A DNA stretch of 64,000 nucleotides from Deinococcus aquaticus. Its GTDB lineage: Bacteria > Deinococcota > Deinococci > Deinococcales > Deinococcaceae. The notes beneath the pieces are model-generated. The model was not told where the DNA came from and made no database searches. It saw only the letters and a program-made list of their open reading frames with translations. How positions within the stretch are numbered: position 1 is the first letter of the stretch; the number at the start of each line of letters is the position of its first letter. A program made the translations under genes and the position numbers. Where the stretch lies: assembly GCF_028622095.1 (NCBI RefSeq), contig NZ_CP115167.1, positions 62,001 through 126,000 on the forward strand, in the 5' to 3' direction. Below are positions 25,061-33,764 of the stretch, in pieces.

Positions 25061-27686
25061 GCGCCGCCCCCTCGGCGTCTTCGGGGCGCAGCGGCCGGGG
25101 CAGGAAGTGGCGCTCGGCCAGTTTCGGGGCCTCGTCGAGCAGCATGGCCCGTAAGTACTCGTCGGTGGTGTTCGCCCGGTCGCCCAGCCCCGCGTCGTCC
25201 CAGATCTCGTGCAGGGCGAGGGTGTTGCAGCCCGCGAGGTACGTCTCGGTCAGCGTCCACCCGGCCTGCCCGGACTGGACGAGGTGGCCGGCGCTGTCGG
25301 CGTCCAGCGCGATCTCGATCATGCTGGCGGCCAGTCCCTGCCACACGTCGAGCAGCACCTGCTCCGGCGCGGCCAGCAGGGCGGGCAGGACGTGATGAAG
25401 TCCGTACTGAACGCCGACCTTCAGGTGATGACCGCGTTCGATCTCCATCAGGCCGCCGGTCAGTCGCACCAGTTCCTGGGCGGCCGTGCGACTGGCCTCC
25501 GTTTCCAGGTATCCCTGCCCGTCGTAGGTGCACGCGTAGATCAATGCGGCAAGGCCTGCGGTGGGCACAGCGCTGAGCTGCGTGGCAACGTGTGAGGTCA
25601 GGCCGTACGGGGTGTACCTGGGCGTCCCTGACACCGCCGAGGTGGCCTGGGATGCCGCCGGAGCCTGAGCCGCTGCGGGCCGTTCCGGTGCAGGTTCGGC
25701 GGACTGGTCGGGCGTCTCGTGGATCGCGGCCCGGCGGGGCGCTTCGAAGCGGTACTGCGGGGCGGGGTAGGACGGGCTGATCAGGTACCCGGTGTGGCGG
25801 GCCAGTTCGCCGGTGCGGGTGTTGACGGCGTACACGACGCCCGAGTCGCCCTGGGCGGCCTTCACGTACCGCCACAGCTGGGTCTCCGGACCTTCAGTGA
25901 CGTCCGCGAACACCGCGCCGTTCTTCACGTCCTCCTGCGCCTGCGCCACGGCGTGCTTCACCTGAAGACTCATCGCCAGATCGAAGTCGTCGAAGCGTTC
26001 GGGCATGTCCCCGAACAAGTCGGCGGCCGTGACCGTACCCGCGTACCAGGTGCGGGGGAACTGCGCGCGACTGGTGGGGAACACCGCGTCGTGGATCAGG
26101 AGTTTGAGTTGCTCGGGCGTGGTGCTCTGCGTGTACTTCAGCTGGCGGCGCAGCAGGTCTTCCTGCAGGCCAGGCGTGGCCTGCGCGAGGATCTCGACCT
26201 GCCCGAGGGTGAGCTTCCCGGCGTCGTACAGGGCGCGCAGGTCAGGGATGAGGTGGCGGCTGATCTCGACGCGGCGGGCGATGGTGCGCTGGCCCAAGCC
26301 GAAACGGGCGTGGAGTTCCGGGACGGTGGCGCCCCGGTCGATCATGGCGGCGAACGCGTCGGCCTCCTCGAGGGGCGTCATGCGGCGGCGCTGGACGTTC
26401 TCCGCCGTGGCGACCTGCAGGAGTTCCAGGTCCGTGAGTCGCTGGACCAGGACGTTGACGGGGTACGTGTCCGGCACCTCGACCCACTGGTGCCCTTCGC
26501 GTTCGAAGCCGGTGACGAGCAGGCCGATGGCGCGGTAGCGGCGCTCGCCGGCGGCGACCTCGTAGAAGCCGTGGCGGTCAGGGTGGGGGCGGACGACCAG
26601 GTTCTGCTGGAGGCCCTCGGCGTGGATGCTGATGGCGAGTTCTTTCAGGGAGGCCGCGTCGAAGGCCTTGCGGGGGTTGAGGGGGCTGGGCAGGATCTTG
26701 TTCCACGGGACCTGCTGCAGGCCCAGGGGCGTGGGTTCGAACGCCGGCACCTGGAAGCGGACGGCGTCGCCGGGCTGGTCCTCTGTGGGGAGGGGGGCGT
26801 CCTGCTGCTCCGGTTCAGCTTCCGCCTGGGCGTCGGCGGGGGTGAGGTCGCTGAAATCGCGGTAGTAGAAGGCCTTGCCGTACCTGATCTGGCAGTCCTT
26901 GTTGTAGAGGCGATGGCCGCTCTCGAAGATCTTCTTGATGACGCCGGTGGCGCGGGTGTCAGGGTTGGGGAAGCCGTACGTGAATTCCACGGGCATGCCG
27001 ACCGCCCAAGTGACAGCGGGGGCCTGCGCGGCGGGTTCGGTGGAGGTGACGCCGAGGTCCGCGAACATGCCGGCGAGTGTGTCGCGCTGGATTACGTGCA
27101 CATCGCTCTGATCGAGCGTTCTGGTGATCGCTGGCTCTTGTGTCCAAGCGCACTCAAACGTCCCTGTCTCCGTGTCTACGGCAGTGACCATCCACTCGCC
27201 GGAGTTGCTCGGGTTCAGGATCAGATCACGAGGCGTAAGAGCTGTGCGCGGCGGCAGCGTGGTGGGGGTGCAATCGGCACGCGACACCTGCGCGTGCCGG
27301 CCGTTGGGCTGCATCACGACGACGATGTCGTCGGTGACCATCAGGACACCGGCGACGATCTCCTGGCCGTTTACGGTGGCGCGGACGTAGTGGCGGGGTT
27401 GGAGCTGGGTGGTCAGCTCGGCAGGGTCGGTGCTGGGCCGGGGGGTGGCATTGGCGGGCGCGGCAGGGTGCAGCTTGGCGACGGCGGCGCTGCACTTCAG
27501 GCACTTCTTCACGTCGGCGTGCGGGTCGGTGTTGACCACCTTGGTGCCAGCGGGGATGCTGCGGCCGCACAGGACGCGCGTGCCGTCAAACCAGTGGGCG
27601 AGGGGGCTGTTGTTGGGGTGCATCCAGCCGTTGCTGGGGGCGGGGTTCTGCGGGTCGGTGCGGGTCGCTTCTGCGGGTGCGGTCAC
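25053..27686 (-). CDS. large ParB/Spo0J-domain protein (877 aa)
   Basis: GTG start overlapping the upstream stop. Residues about 1-75 carry CGRSIP..CLKC, a possible zinc site; residues about 310-500 are a ParB N-terminal plus HTH region: ILPSPLNPRKAFD, LAISIHAEGLQQNLVVRP, AGERRYRA, ENVQRRRMTPLEEADAF and the HTH GLGQRTIARRVEIS. Modern ParB proteins are CTPases that spread from parS. At nearly 900 aa this is three times the usual ParB length and far from parA, so a role in plasmid copy control or gene regulation rather than classic segregation is likely. Confidence 0.8.
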   Translation of the reverse strand: MTAPAEATRTDPQNPAPSNGWMHPNNSPLAHWFDGTRVLCGRSIPAGTKVVNTDPHADVKKCLKCSAAVAKLHPAAPANATPRPSTDPAELTTQLQPRHYVRATVNGQEIVAGVLMVTDDIVVVMQPNGRHAQVSRADCTPTTLPPRTALTPRDLILNPSNSGEWMVTAVDTETGTFECAWTQEPAITRTLDQSDVHVIQRDTLAGMFADLGVTSTEPAAQAPAVTWAVGMPVEFTYGFPNPDTRATGVIKKIFESGHRLYNKDCQIRYGKAFYYRDFSDLTPADAQAEAEPEQQDAPLPTEDQPGDAVRFQVPAFEPTPLGLQQVPWNKILPSPLNPRKAFDAASLKELAISIHAEGLQQNLVVRPHPDRHGFYEVAAGERRYRAIGLLVTGFEREGHQWVEVPDTYPVNVLVQRLTDLELLQVATAENVQRRRMTPLEEADAFAAMIDRGATVPELHARFGLGQRTIARRVEISRHLIPDLRALYDAGKLTLGQVEILAQATPGLQEDLLRRQLKYTQSTTPEQLKLLIHDAVFPTSRAQFPRTWYAGTVTAADLFGDMPERFDDFDLAMSLQVKHAVAQAQEDVKNGAVFADVTEGPETQLWRYVKAAQGDSGVVYAVNTRTGELARHTGYLISPSYPAPQYRFEAPRRAAIHETPDQSAEPAPERPAAAQAPAASQATSAVSGTPRYTPYGLTSHVATQLSAVPTAGLAALIYACTYDGQGYLETEASRTAAQELVRLTGGLMEIERGHHLKVGVQYGLHHVLPALLAAPEQVLLDVWQGLAASMIEIALDADSAGHLVQSGQAGWTLTETYLAGCNTLALHEIWDDAGLGDRANTTDEYLRAMLLDEAPKLAERHFLPRPLRPEDAEGAAHA

Positions 27687-28219
27687 GGGGTCCTCCGGGG
27701 TGCCGATGCGGGCAAGGCGGTATCTGGGCGGGGCCCGAAGCGGCGGGCGGCGTTGCGGTGCTCGCTGATGACGCGCAGGGCGTCGTCCAGCGCGTCAGCG
27801 CGAGTGCGGGACTGGGTGCGCAGCGCCTGATCGCGCATCGCGACGAGGTCGGCGTGCATGGCGTGGATGTGTGCGGTCACGACGAACCACATGCGGGCGA
27901 CCGGCGTGTTCGCCTCGGCCCGCACGTCCTGGAATTCCGGGCTGAGCAGGGCGGCGACCATGGCGCGGTGGCGGGCGGCCACGTTGTAGAGGGCGCTGGC
28001 CACGGCCGTGATGTCGGCGTCAGGACCCTGGATGATCAGGAGGCGTTCGTCGGGCAGCTGTTCGAGGGGGGTGTGATTAAAGCTGTCGTGGAAGGCGATG
28101 ACGATCTGGTCGTCACGGCGGTGCAGGCTCTCACGGTCCGTGAGGATCGGCTCCAGGATCTCCTGCCACTGCGCGAGGGTGGTGTTTCCGGCCGGTTCGG
28201 TGGGTTGCGCGGCGTTCAC
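27683..28219 (-). CDS. hypothetical helical protein (178 aa)
   Basis: GTG overlapping the upstream stop. Long amphipathic helices with His/Arg (RHRAMVAALLS, MWFVVTAHIHAMHADLVAMRDQALR). No membrane segment. Unknown family. Confidence 0.65.
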   Translation of the reverse strand: MNAAQPTEPAGNTTLAQWQEILEPILTDRESLHRRDDQIVIAFHDSFNHTPLEQLPDERLLIIQGPDADITAVASALYNVAARHRAMVAALLSPEFQDVRAEANTPVARMWFVVTAHIHAMHADLVAMRDQALRTQSRTRADALDDALRVISEHRNAARRFGPRPDTALPASAPRRTP

Positions 28220-28476
28220 AGAGCGCCGCCGCGTGGGGTGGTGGCGCGCTGGAAGGCGTCCCACGCGGCAGTGAGACTGGCGTAGTAGATGAAGCTGGTG
28301 CAGGCGCGGCTGCTGGTGGCCAGGACGCACCGCACCTCACTGCGCTGAACAGGCTCTGCGCGGTCCGCGACGGCCATAAGCGGGAACTTCCGGCCGATCA
28401 CAGCCCCCGCGAGGGTGTACGTGGTGCCGCCCACCTCGCGCCACGCGAGGGGATTCAGGACGTCCGTGAGGGTCAC
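28216..28476 (-). CDS. hypothetical protein (86 aa)
   Basis: GTG start within GTGA overlap. Compact alpha/beta (TLAGAVIGRKFPLMAVADRA, RCVLATSSRACTSFIYYASL). Unknown family. Confidence 0.6.
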   Translation of the reverse strand: MTLTDVLNPLAWREVGGTTYTLAGAVIGRKFPLMAVADRAEPVQRSEVRCVLATSSRACTSFIYYASLTAAWDAFQRATTPRGGAL

Positions 28477-28955
28477 AGGGCACCGTCCGCGCGGAAGCCG
28501 TCCAGCAGCGCGAGGGTGCGAATCTTCAGGTTCTCGTCGTTGCTGGAAGCGACAGCGAATACTGTCTGTTGCAGCTCCCAGTGCTCCCCTGGATGAGCCC
28601 GGAGTTGGCAAGGTTCCCAGTGCTCGAGTTCATATTCGATGCCCTCGTCCGTCAGAGCCGTTCTCAGGGCAGCGCCGCACACGCCGCAGTGCCCGACGGT
28701 GTCTTCGCTCGGGGAGTAGGGGTTGTATTCGATCTCGCCGCCGTACTTGGCGGTAAAGGCCTCGGCATGGGCTTCGCACAGCCAGCCGTCGTTCTCGAAT
28801 TCCCGGCCGAAGTAGTTCTCGACTTTGACGTAGTGCGGCACCTCGACCGGCCACGTGCCAGCCAGGACGCCCAAGCGGTCCGCGTACGAGAACAGCCGTT
28901 CGCTCAGCGTCTGCTGGCGCTCCTGCGGGGTGGAGAGGGGGGTGGGCAGGGTCAC
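28473..28955 (-). CDS. Cys-containing hypothetical protein (160 aa)
   Basis: GTG start within GTGA overlap. WLCEAHAEAF (about 58-67) and HCGVCG (about 89-94) could form a zinc-binding knuckle. Otherwise acidic and helical, unlike a DNA-binding protein. Unknown family. Confidence 0.65.
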   Translation of the reverse strand: MTLPTPLSTPQERQQTLSERLFSYADRLGVLAGTWPVEVPHYVKVENYFGREFENDGWLCEAHAEAFTAKYGGEIEYNPYSPSEDTVGHCGVCGAALRTALTDEGIEYELEHWEPCQLRAHPGEHWELQQTVFAVASSNDENLKIRTLALLDGFRADGAL

Positions 28956-29524
28956 AGGAGTGCTCCGTCCTGCTCGGCGGCGCGGGCGTACATCAGGAGG
29001 TTCGTGGCGACGGCCGTGGCCTCGTCAGCCGCGAGGATGATCCGCTTGCCCTGCTCACCAATCCGGACTGTCATGCGGACGTAGCCGTCGTCAGTCAGGT
29101 CGATCCAGACGCTGCTGGTGCCGTTATCTGCGCTGACGCAGCTGACACGGTTGATCAGGCTGACGACGCTGGGGTCGCAGGCGCTGCACAGGTCCTCTTC
29201 GATCCATTCACAGCCGCCTTCACAGGCCCACTGGTCGGTGCAGCCGCAGGTACGGCAGGTGCGGGCTCCACTGAGGCGGGCGTATTCACGGCGGGCGGCG
29301 GCATCGGTGTCATCGTTCAGGCTGGGGTAGTACCGCAGATCATCGAAGTGGATCAACCCGGCGTCCTTGAAGGCGTCCAGCGCGGCCGCCACGATGCCTG
29401 CACGTACCTCCAGAGTGCGTGTCAGTTCGGCGCGCGTCACGCCACTGCCGTGGTACACGTGGCGCAGGATCTCGGCAGCCGTGGGGTTCGGAGCGGCCAG
29501 GGCGCTACTCACGGAGAGGCCCAT
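28952..29524 (-). CDS. phage-type zinc-finger protein (190 aa)
   Basis: N-terminal winged-helix-like part (about 14-60), then CRTCGCTDQWACEGGC followed by a CSAC pair (about 90-117), a multi-Cys motif frequent in phage proteins of unknown function, then a C-terminal strand-rich part. Probably nucleic-acid-binding. Confidence 0.68.
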   Translation of the reverse strand: MGLSVSSALAAPNPTAAEILRHVYHGSGVTRAELTRTLEVRAGIVAAALDAFKDAGLIHFDDLRYYPSLNDDTDAAARREYARLSGARTCRTCGCTDQWACEGGCEWIEEDLCSACDPSVVSLINRVSCVSADNGTSSVWIDLTDDGYVRMTVRIGEQGKRIILAADEATAVATNLLMYARAAEQDGALL

Positions 29525-29763
29525 CAGGGTTTCCCCTGTTCGGCCCGGTCGGCCATCTCAGTCAGGGCCTGGGCGACTTCGCGAGCCTGAGCAGGACTGA
29601 ACCAGCCGTATACCACGGCAGGGGGGAAGTCCTCGCGCGTGTCCACGTCGATGCCCTCCGCCTGGACGCGCACGTCGCCAGCCTCGCCGGTTAATGAATT
29701 ACTGAAGTCGGCTTCGATTTTCAGTTCGAAGTCGCCGTCCCCTTTAAGCAGAATGGCCTTCAC
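29524..29763 (-). CDS. hypothetical protein (79 aa)
   Basis: GTG overlapping the upstream stop (GTGA). Beta-rich start (KAILLKGDGDFELKIEADF) and a helical end (REVAQALTEMADRAEQG); a pattern seen in small phage/plasmid proteins. Unknown role. Confidence 0.6.
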   Translation of the reverse strand: MKAILLKGDGDFELKIEADFSNSLTGEAGDVRVQAEGIDVDTREDFPPAVVYGWFSPAQAREVAQALTEMADRAEQGKP

Positions 29764-29975
29764 TTGTTCACTCTCCCCTGGTGGGAGTCCAGGTCGATCA
29801 GGGCGGGCAGCGCGCCTCGCAGGACGTCCTGAATGCATCCGGCGAACGAGCCGAGGATGCCGCTGGTCTGGTTGTGGTGCAGCGGGCGGGACGCGTCGAC
29901 CTGGGCCTGTGCGGCCTGCACTTCGCGGAGCAGCTGGGTCAGTCCTTCCTCGGTGAGTATTGGGGTGGATGTCAT
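29760..29975 (-). CDS. hypothetical protein (71 aa)
   Basis: ATGA overlap with the upstream gene. Helical (LTEEGLTQLLREVQAAQAQ). No recognised domain. Confidence 0.6.
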   Translation of the reverse strand: MTSTPILTEEGLTQLLREVQAAQAQVDASRPLHHNQTSGILGSFAGCIQDVLRGALPALIDLDSHQGRVNK

Positions 29976-30217
29976 CGGGTCATTCCTTCGGTCAGGGCGC
30001 ATGGTTCGGCGGGGCGAGTGAAGCCGGTGCGGGGGCGTCCGCGGGGCACGGGGACCGGGGCGGCCCGGATGAGGTCGCCGCGCCGCAGCAGGGTCTGCAC
30101 CAGCGCCCACGCCCGCGACACGGGCAGCCCGTACCGCTGTGCGATGCCGGGCAGGGTCACCGGGCCCCGCGCGGCAAGCAGGGTGATGCCTTCGAGCAGC
30201 GCTTCACGTTCCGTCAC
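29972..30217 (-). CDS. small winged-helix protein (81 aa)
   Basis: GTG start within GTGA overlap. TLPGIAQRYGLPVSRAWALVQTLLRRGDLIR fits a winged helix-turn-helix. Probably DNA-binding. Confidence 0.6.
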   Translation of the reverse strand: MTEREALLEGITLLAARGPVTLPGIAQRYGLPVSRAWALVQTLLRRGDLIRAAPVPVPRGRPRTGFTRPAEPCALTEGMTR

Positions 30218-30909
30218 GCGCGCCCCTTGCCGTCGCACTCGCACAGCGACTCCGGAGCGCCGCAGCCCGGGCAGTTCAGCTCGACGATCCGTTCCGGCTC
30301 CTGAACAGCTACGCGGCCGACCGCGTAGTGGCGGAGCATGGCCAGGGTGCGCTGCGCGTTCCCCAGCGCGGTGCCCTCGGGCGCGACGTCGGCGGGCAGC
30401 GTCACGCCTTCGAGCGCCTTGCGGCGCGACACGTCCAGGAAGTCGAACCGGCGGTGGCTGTACGTGCCGTGCGCCTCGGTGACCAGGATCTGCAGGCCGG
30501 GCTGCCAGTGCCGGAACGGCAGGCGGGGCAGCCCCTCGGCCGCCGCGCCCCGGTTCAGGCTGGCCTGGATGAACGGCGCGGCCCACACCAGCACGTCCAG
30601 GCCCGGCACGAGCAACTGCCCGAGGATCTCGTGCGCCTCGGCGAAGCTCGGCTCTCCCAGCAGCATGCTGGCGCTGATGCCGTGCACGGCCTGCGCGCCG
30701 TCGTCGATGGGGAGGTCCGTGCGGATCAGGGTCTCGTACAGCACCGCGCCCTGGCCGTCTAGGACCACGGCGGCGATCGGCACGCCGCCCAGGTTGTTCG
30801 TACTGATCTCCAGCACGCGCAGGTTCGGGGAGTCGGCAAGCTCGCGGATCTTCCGGTCGGCGCGGTGGGCGCGGTAGATGGCGGCGTCGGGCAGGGCAGG
30901 AGTGGTCAT
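30214..30909 (-). CDS. DnaQ-fold exonuclease homologue with lost catalytic residues (231 aa)
   Basis: Order of blocks follows the DEDDh 3'-5' exonuclease fold: LRVLEISTNNLGGVPIAAVVL where D.ET(T)G is expected, AQAVHGIS, then VLVWAAPFIQASLN where H/N..FD is expected, and GTALGNAQRTLAML where H.A..DA is expected. The acidic residues of all three Exo motifs appear replaced. C-terminal CPGCG..ESLCEC is an added zinc knuckle. Probably a non-catalytic binding protein. Confidence 0.6.
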   Translation of the reverse strand: MTTPALPDAAIYRAHRADRKIRELADSPNLRVLEISTNNLGGVPIAAVVLDGQGAVLYETLIRTDLPIDDGAQAVHGISASMLLGEPSFAEAHEILGQLLVPGLDVLVWAAPFIQASLNRGAAAEGLPRLPFRHWQPGLQILVTEAHGTYSHRRFDFLDVSRRKALEGVTLPADVAPEGTALGNAQRTLAMLRHYAVGRVAVQEPERIVELNCPGCGAPESLCECDGKGRA

Positions 30910-31097
30910 GAGGTCACCTCGGGGGCGGGGGGATGCGGGTGAGCGGAGGGGTCCGGCGTGGCGTCGTCCAGAGCCGCTGCCTTTCCAGGTTTTCGAGGCG
31001 TGCTGGTGAGCAGGAGCGTGATCGCCCAGGCGAGCAGCAGGGACAGGCCGGTCACCCAGGCGGCGAGGAACAGCGCGGCGGCAGTCACGTCGTTCAT
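30906..31097 (-). CDS. single-span membrane protein (63 aa)
   Basis: One long hydrophobic stretch (about 5-31) and a short Pro/Asp/His tail. ATGA overlap with the DnaQ-like gene. Unknown role. Confidence 0.6.
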   Translation of the reverse strand: MNDVTAAALFLAAWVTGLSLLLAWAITLLLTSTPRKPGKAAALDDATPDPSAHPHPPAPEVTS

Positions 31098-31109
31098 GGA
31101 TGGGCTCCT

Positions 31110-31319
31110 TCAGCGGCGGCCATCACAGGAGGGGCACAGGGAGTGCCCCTCGGGTTTGAGCCAGCCGCACCCGCAGCGCTTTTCGCCGGAACCGGCGTGC
31201 TCCGCCGTGCTGGTGACGTGAACGGACCAGCTGCTCGTGACGCTGTGCATCCCGAAGCACGCACTGGTCTGGGGATGTTCAGGGTGGTTGGTCGGGGTGA
31301 TGGGGGTGGCAAGCGTCAT
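31110..31319 (-). CDS. small zinc-ribbon-like protein (69 aa)
   Basis: ATGA overlap upstream supports this frame over an overlapping one. C-terminal CGCGWLKPEGHSLCPSC offers two Cys pairs. Likely metal-binding adaptor. Confidence 0.55.
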   Translation of the reverse strand: MTLATPITPTNHPEHPQTSACFGMHSVTSSWSVHVTSTAEHAGSGEKRCGCGWLKPEGHSLCPSCDGRR

Positions 31320-31546
31320 GCTGGTACCTCCTGCAGGTATTCGGAGCTGCGGCGACGCACCTCGGCGCGGGTGCTGAGGCGCCGCGCGGCGTGGCCTTCC
31401 TCGACCAACTGGTCAGCGGCGACGCGGCACTGGTTAGGCGTGAGGTCCTGTAACGCTGCGCTCAGCTCGTTGGCGGTGTAGGCCCGGCCGGGGTGCTGGC
31501 TGAGCAGCTCCGCGATGCGTCCGGCGCGGTGGGTCACGGCGCTCAT
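31316..31546 (-). CDS. small winged-helix protein (76 aa)
   Basis: ATGA overlap upstream. IAELLSQHPGRAYTANELSAAL and QCRVAADQLVEEGHAARRL match helix 1-3 and the wing of a small transcription-factor fold. Confidence 0.6.
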   Translation of the reverse strand: MSAVTHRAGRIAELLSQHPGRAYTANELSAALQDLTPNQCRVAADQLVEEGHAARRLSTRAEVRRRSSEYLQEVPA

Positions 31547-31779
31547 GCCTGCCCCGTGCCGCGGCACTCGCGGCAGTTCAGTTCTGGCGTGCAGTGGCGA
31601 ACGCACCGGCATGCTGAGGTGATGACGTAGCTGGCGCCGCAGTGGGTCAGGTAGCCGCTGCTGGTGATCAGGCCGCCGCTCTGCGCCTGGGCGCGCAGGA
31701 AGGTAACTGGGCGCTGCAGGGCGCGTGCGCGTGCGCGGATCAGGCCCTTGGCCTCGCGCTGGTTGATCTGCTGGGGCAT
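31543..31779 (-). CDS. Cys-rich small protein (78 aa)
   Basis: ATG overlaps the previous stop (TGATG). Basic N-terminal helix, then six Cys including CRCVRHC and CREC in the last 35 residues, suggesting zinc binding. Confidence 0.6.
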   Translation of the reverse strand: MPQQINQREAKGLIRARARALQRPVTFLRAQAQSGGLITSSGYLTHCGASYVITSACRCVRHCTPELNCRECRGTGQA

Positions 31780-32138
31780 CACCGGGGGCGCGCTCCCAGC
31801 AGGGCGTGACGCGCGTTGCGAAGCAGGTCGGTGGTGCGGTGGCCGTCCAGGCGCGCGGCTCCCCAGCACAGCAGCAGCAAACCGGTGGCGATGATCAGTG
31901 CGCAGAGGGCCAGGCTGGCCACGCCGCCGCCAGCGAGTAACAGCAGCATTCCTGCGGCGCCGCGCAGGGTGCCCTGGTGGCACCGGGTCAGCGGGCGGCA
32001 CCGGGCGCAGAAGCCGGGGTGGGTGACCTGTTCGGTCTGGCAGCCATCGCAGACCAGGATGGACTGACCTGAACCCCTGGGGTACACCTTGGGCATGTTG
32101 ATGGCAGGGGTGGCCGGAACGTGCTGTGCGTGGGTCAT
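31779..32138 (-). CDS. zinc-ribbon membrane protein, first gene of the 23-gene operon (119 aa)
   Basis: AAGGAG precedes the ATG at 32138. CDGCQTEQ..CARC (about 31-50) is a zinc ribbon, followed by a hydrophobic hairpin (about 62-95, MLLLLAGGGVASLALCALIIATGLLLLCW). The transposon end begins 13 nt upstream of the start codon, so the native promoter is gone or displaced. Confidence 0.65.
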   Translation of the reverse strand: MTHAQHVPATPAINMPKVYPRGSGQSILVCDGCQTEQVTHPGFCARCRPLTRCHQGTLRGAAGMLLLLAGGGVASLALCALIIATGLLLLCWGAARLDGHRTTDLLRNARHALLGARPR

Positions 32139-32151
32139 CGCGTAACTCCTT

Positions 32152-32190
32152 GGGCTTAACCTAGCGAAAGCCAATATTTTGGCCAAGTCG
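32152..32190 (+). repeat. Tn3 left inverted repeat
   Basis: Begins GGGCTTAACCTAGCGAA, identical over 17 nt to the right end read inward; the remainder matches at 16 of 22. Confidence 0.85.
32158..32186 (-). promoter_or_regulatory. outward promoter in left transposon end
   Basis: Minus strand: TTGGCC (32181-32186), 17 nt, TAGGTT (32158-32163). Transcription would start about 32151 and enter the 32138 gene after a 13-nt leader with AAGGAG. Confidence 0.55.
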
Positions 32191-32270
32191 TTGAAGTCTC
32201 CAGAGTGGAGCCCGGGAGTCCTCCAATCGACGGCATCGCTGCCCCTGAGATTAGGTTTTAGCTGCGAACT

Positions 32271-32744
32271 TCACCTTGAGCGCCACGTCACCAAGCGGAC
32301 ATAGGTGAGGGCACCATCGATGCGCCACCAGGAGGGGTCTTCACCCGGGATGCCTACATTGATGCGTAAGACCAACTGATATGCCGGATGACAGTACGCC
32401 AAAACCGGACTTGCTGGTGCTTGCTTGAGCTGAGACAACGGTTGCCATCCACAGGTTGCAAATGCCCCTGGGTCGGCTATGACACTCGGATCATTCGTCC
32501 CCAATAACACGATTGCTTGGTATGACTCGTTGACTGTTTGGGTCGAGTAAGCTCCCTGAAAATGCGCAAGTGCGGCTTGGGGAAGTGGTGCGGGGCAGTT
32601 GAAATCGGACGCGGCGGATGCGACGCACAGATCACCTCCAAGTCCACTAGCAACAGCAAGTAGATCCATCAACGCCTTCACATCAATCCCCATAGGCAAA
32701 ACCATAACAGAGGTGCCATGAGGCACCTCTGTTCCTACAAGCAT
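32271..32744 (-). CDS. transposon passenger, hypothetical protein (157 aa)
   Basis: Starts 1 nt after the stop of the lipoprotein gene, so the two form a unit. Mixed strands, four Cys, Trp-rich near the C-terminus, no signal peptide. Lower GC than the plasmid backbone. Function unknown. Confidence 0.6.
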   Translation of the reverse strand: MLVGTEVPHGTSVMVLPMGIDVKALMDLLAVASGLGGDLCVASAASDFNCPAPLPQAALAHFQGAYSTQTVNESYQAIVLLGTNDPSVIADPGAFATCGWQPLSQLKQAPASPVLAYCHPAYQLVLRINVGIPGEDPSWWRIDGALTYVRLVTWRSR

Positions 32745-32745
32745 C

Positions 32746-33429
32746 TCAATAAGGTTGAAGCACGAGGGGCTGCACGACGCTAGCGCGGTTGGCGGCTACG
32801 CTCCAGATACTCTCGCCTCGACCGAAAGTTTGTGCGCCATCACAGGACGCCTCGAGAAAGTACGCGAATGCGTAGCGTCCGGTCGCTGTGGTGTTTCCGC
32901 CCATAAACTTGCGTGCTGTCTGAGCGAAGCCATACCCGGTGCCAGTCGTAGAAGTGTACGGACCGAAGGTACGGTTGTTTGGGCCAACGACGGAGATGCT
33001 GTGGGTGACGGTTGCTCGAGCATCAATGCCGTCAAATGGGCTGGCATCGACGCAGCTAATACTGGCTCGTGACCAGGCGTCCAGACGACCCGCAACGATG
33101 CCGTTTACTTCCTCGGCAATTCGTGGCACTCCCACCCCAAGTTGCTGAGCACCGAGCTTGGGGAGATCCACAACGGAGGTTTCCTGCACCTCGCCTGTCG
33201 GCAGGATCGTATAGAGTACATCCTTCTTCATATCCTGAATCGAGTTCAGCCCGAGTTTGCGAAGCGCTGACTGTACTTCGGGCCGCTGGGTAACAATTTG
33301 GTCGTAGGTGGCGTCAAGCTGCTGCTGCGTGAATTCAGCAGTGGGCGCTTCGACCACATCCTGGGACTGTCCACAGGCGGTCAGGGCGGCAGCGATGACT
33401 GCCCAGCACAGCATTTGTTTGTGTAGCAT
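32746..33429 (-). CDS. transposon passenger, putative lipoprotein (227 aa)
   Basis: Signal sequence with lipobox LTAC (Cys19) followed by GQ: a lipoprotein exported and acylated. The mature part has a helical first half (QQQLDATYDQIVTQRPEVQSALRKL) and a Ser/Thr/Gly strand-rich second half. No resistance or metabolic family recognised. Confidence 0.65.
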   Translation of the reverse strand: MLHKQMLCWAVIAAALTACGQSQDVVEAPTAEFTQQQLDATYDQIVTQRPEVQSALRKLGLNSIQDMKKDVLYTILPTGEVQETSVVDLPKLGAQQLGVGVPRIAEEVNGIVAGRLDAWSRASISCVDASPFDGIDARATVTHSISVVGPNNRTFGPYTSTTGTGYGFAQTARKFMGGNTTATGRYAFAYFLEASCDGAQTFGRGESIWSVAANRASVVQPLVLQPY

Positions 33430-33654
33430 ACGGCTCCTTTGAGCAACCAGTGAGATTTGGGGATGCTCGTTGGCATCATACGGGGGCTTGCCTGGTACGG
33501 CACGCAGATATGACCGCCAGCCCTGAAAAAATATTCTGAGATTTCACAGCTTCAGCTCAGAAGGCTAGCCCTACATGGGGTCAATAGGTGAGGCGTCAAG
33601 CGAAAGCCACGATATGACTGGACCGCGACTGTGCGCCAAGCTTGCGGAAACGAC

Positions 33655-33760
33655 CGTCTGTGCAATGTCTTGGACCATCTGATGGCAGGCTACTTCCCAC
33701 ATTGCGAAACTATGTTGCACAATGAGCTGAATTGGCAACCTGTTTTCGCAACCCTGGAGG
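33655..33760. promoter_or_regulatory. probable res (resolution) site
   Basis: Between the divergent passenger and resolvase genes. Several imperfect inverted TGTGCAAT / TTGCGAAA / TTGCACAA / TTTTCGCAA words are arranged as expected for resolvase subsites. Not resolved base by base. Confidence 0.45.
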
Positions 33761-33764
33761 CCCC

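Noticed and set aside
24248..25576. 442-aa plus-strand frame
   Set aside because: Shadow of several overlapping minus-strand genes; no start signal.
25719..27830. 703-aa plus-strand open frame opposite the ParB-domain gene
   Set aside because: Composition is that of an antisense shadow (Gly/Val/Asp-rich, no domains), while the minus strand has clear ParB motifs.
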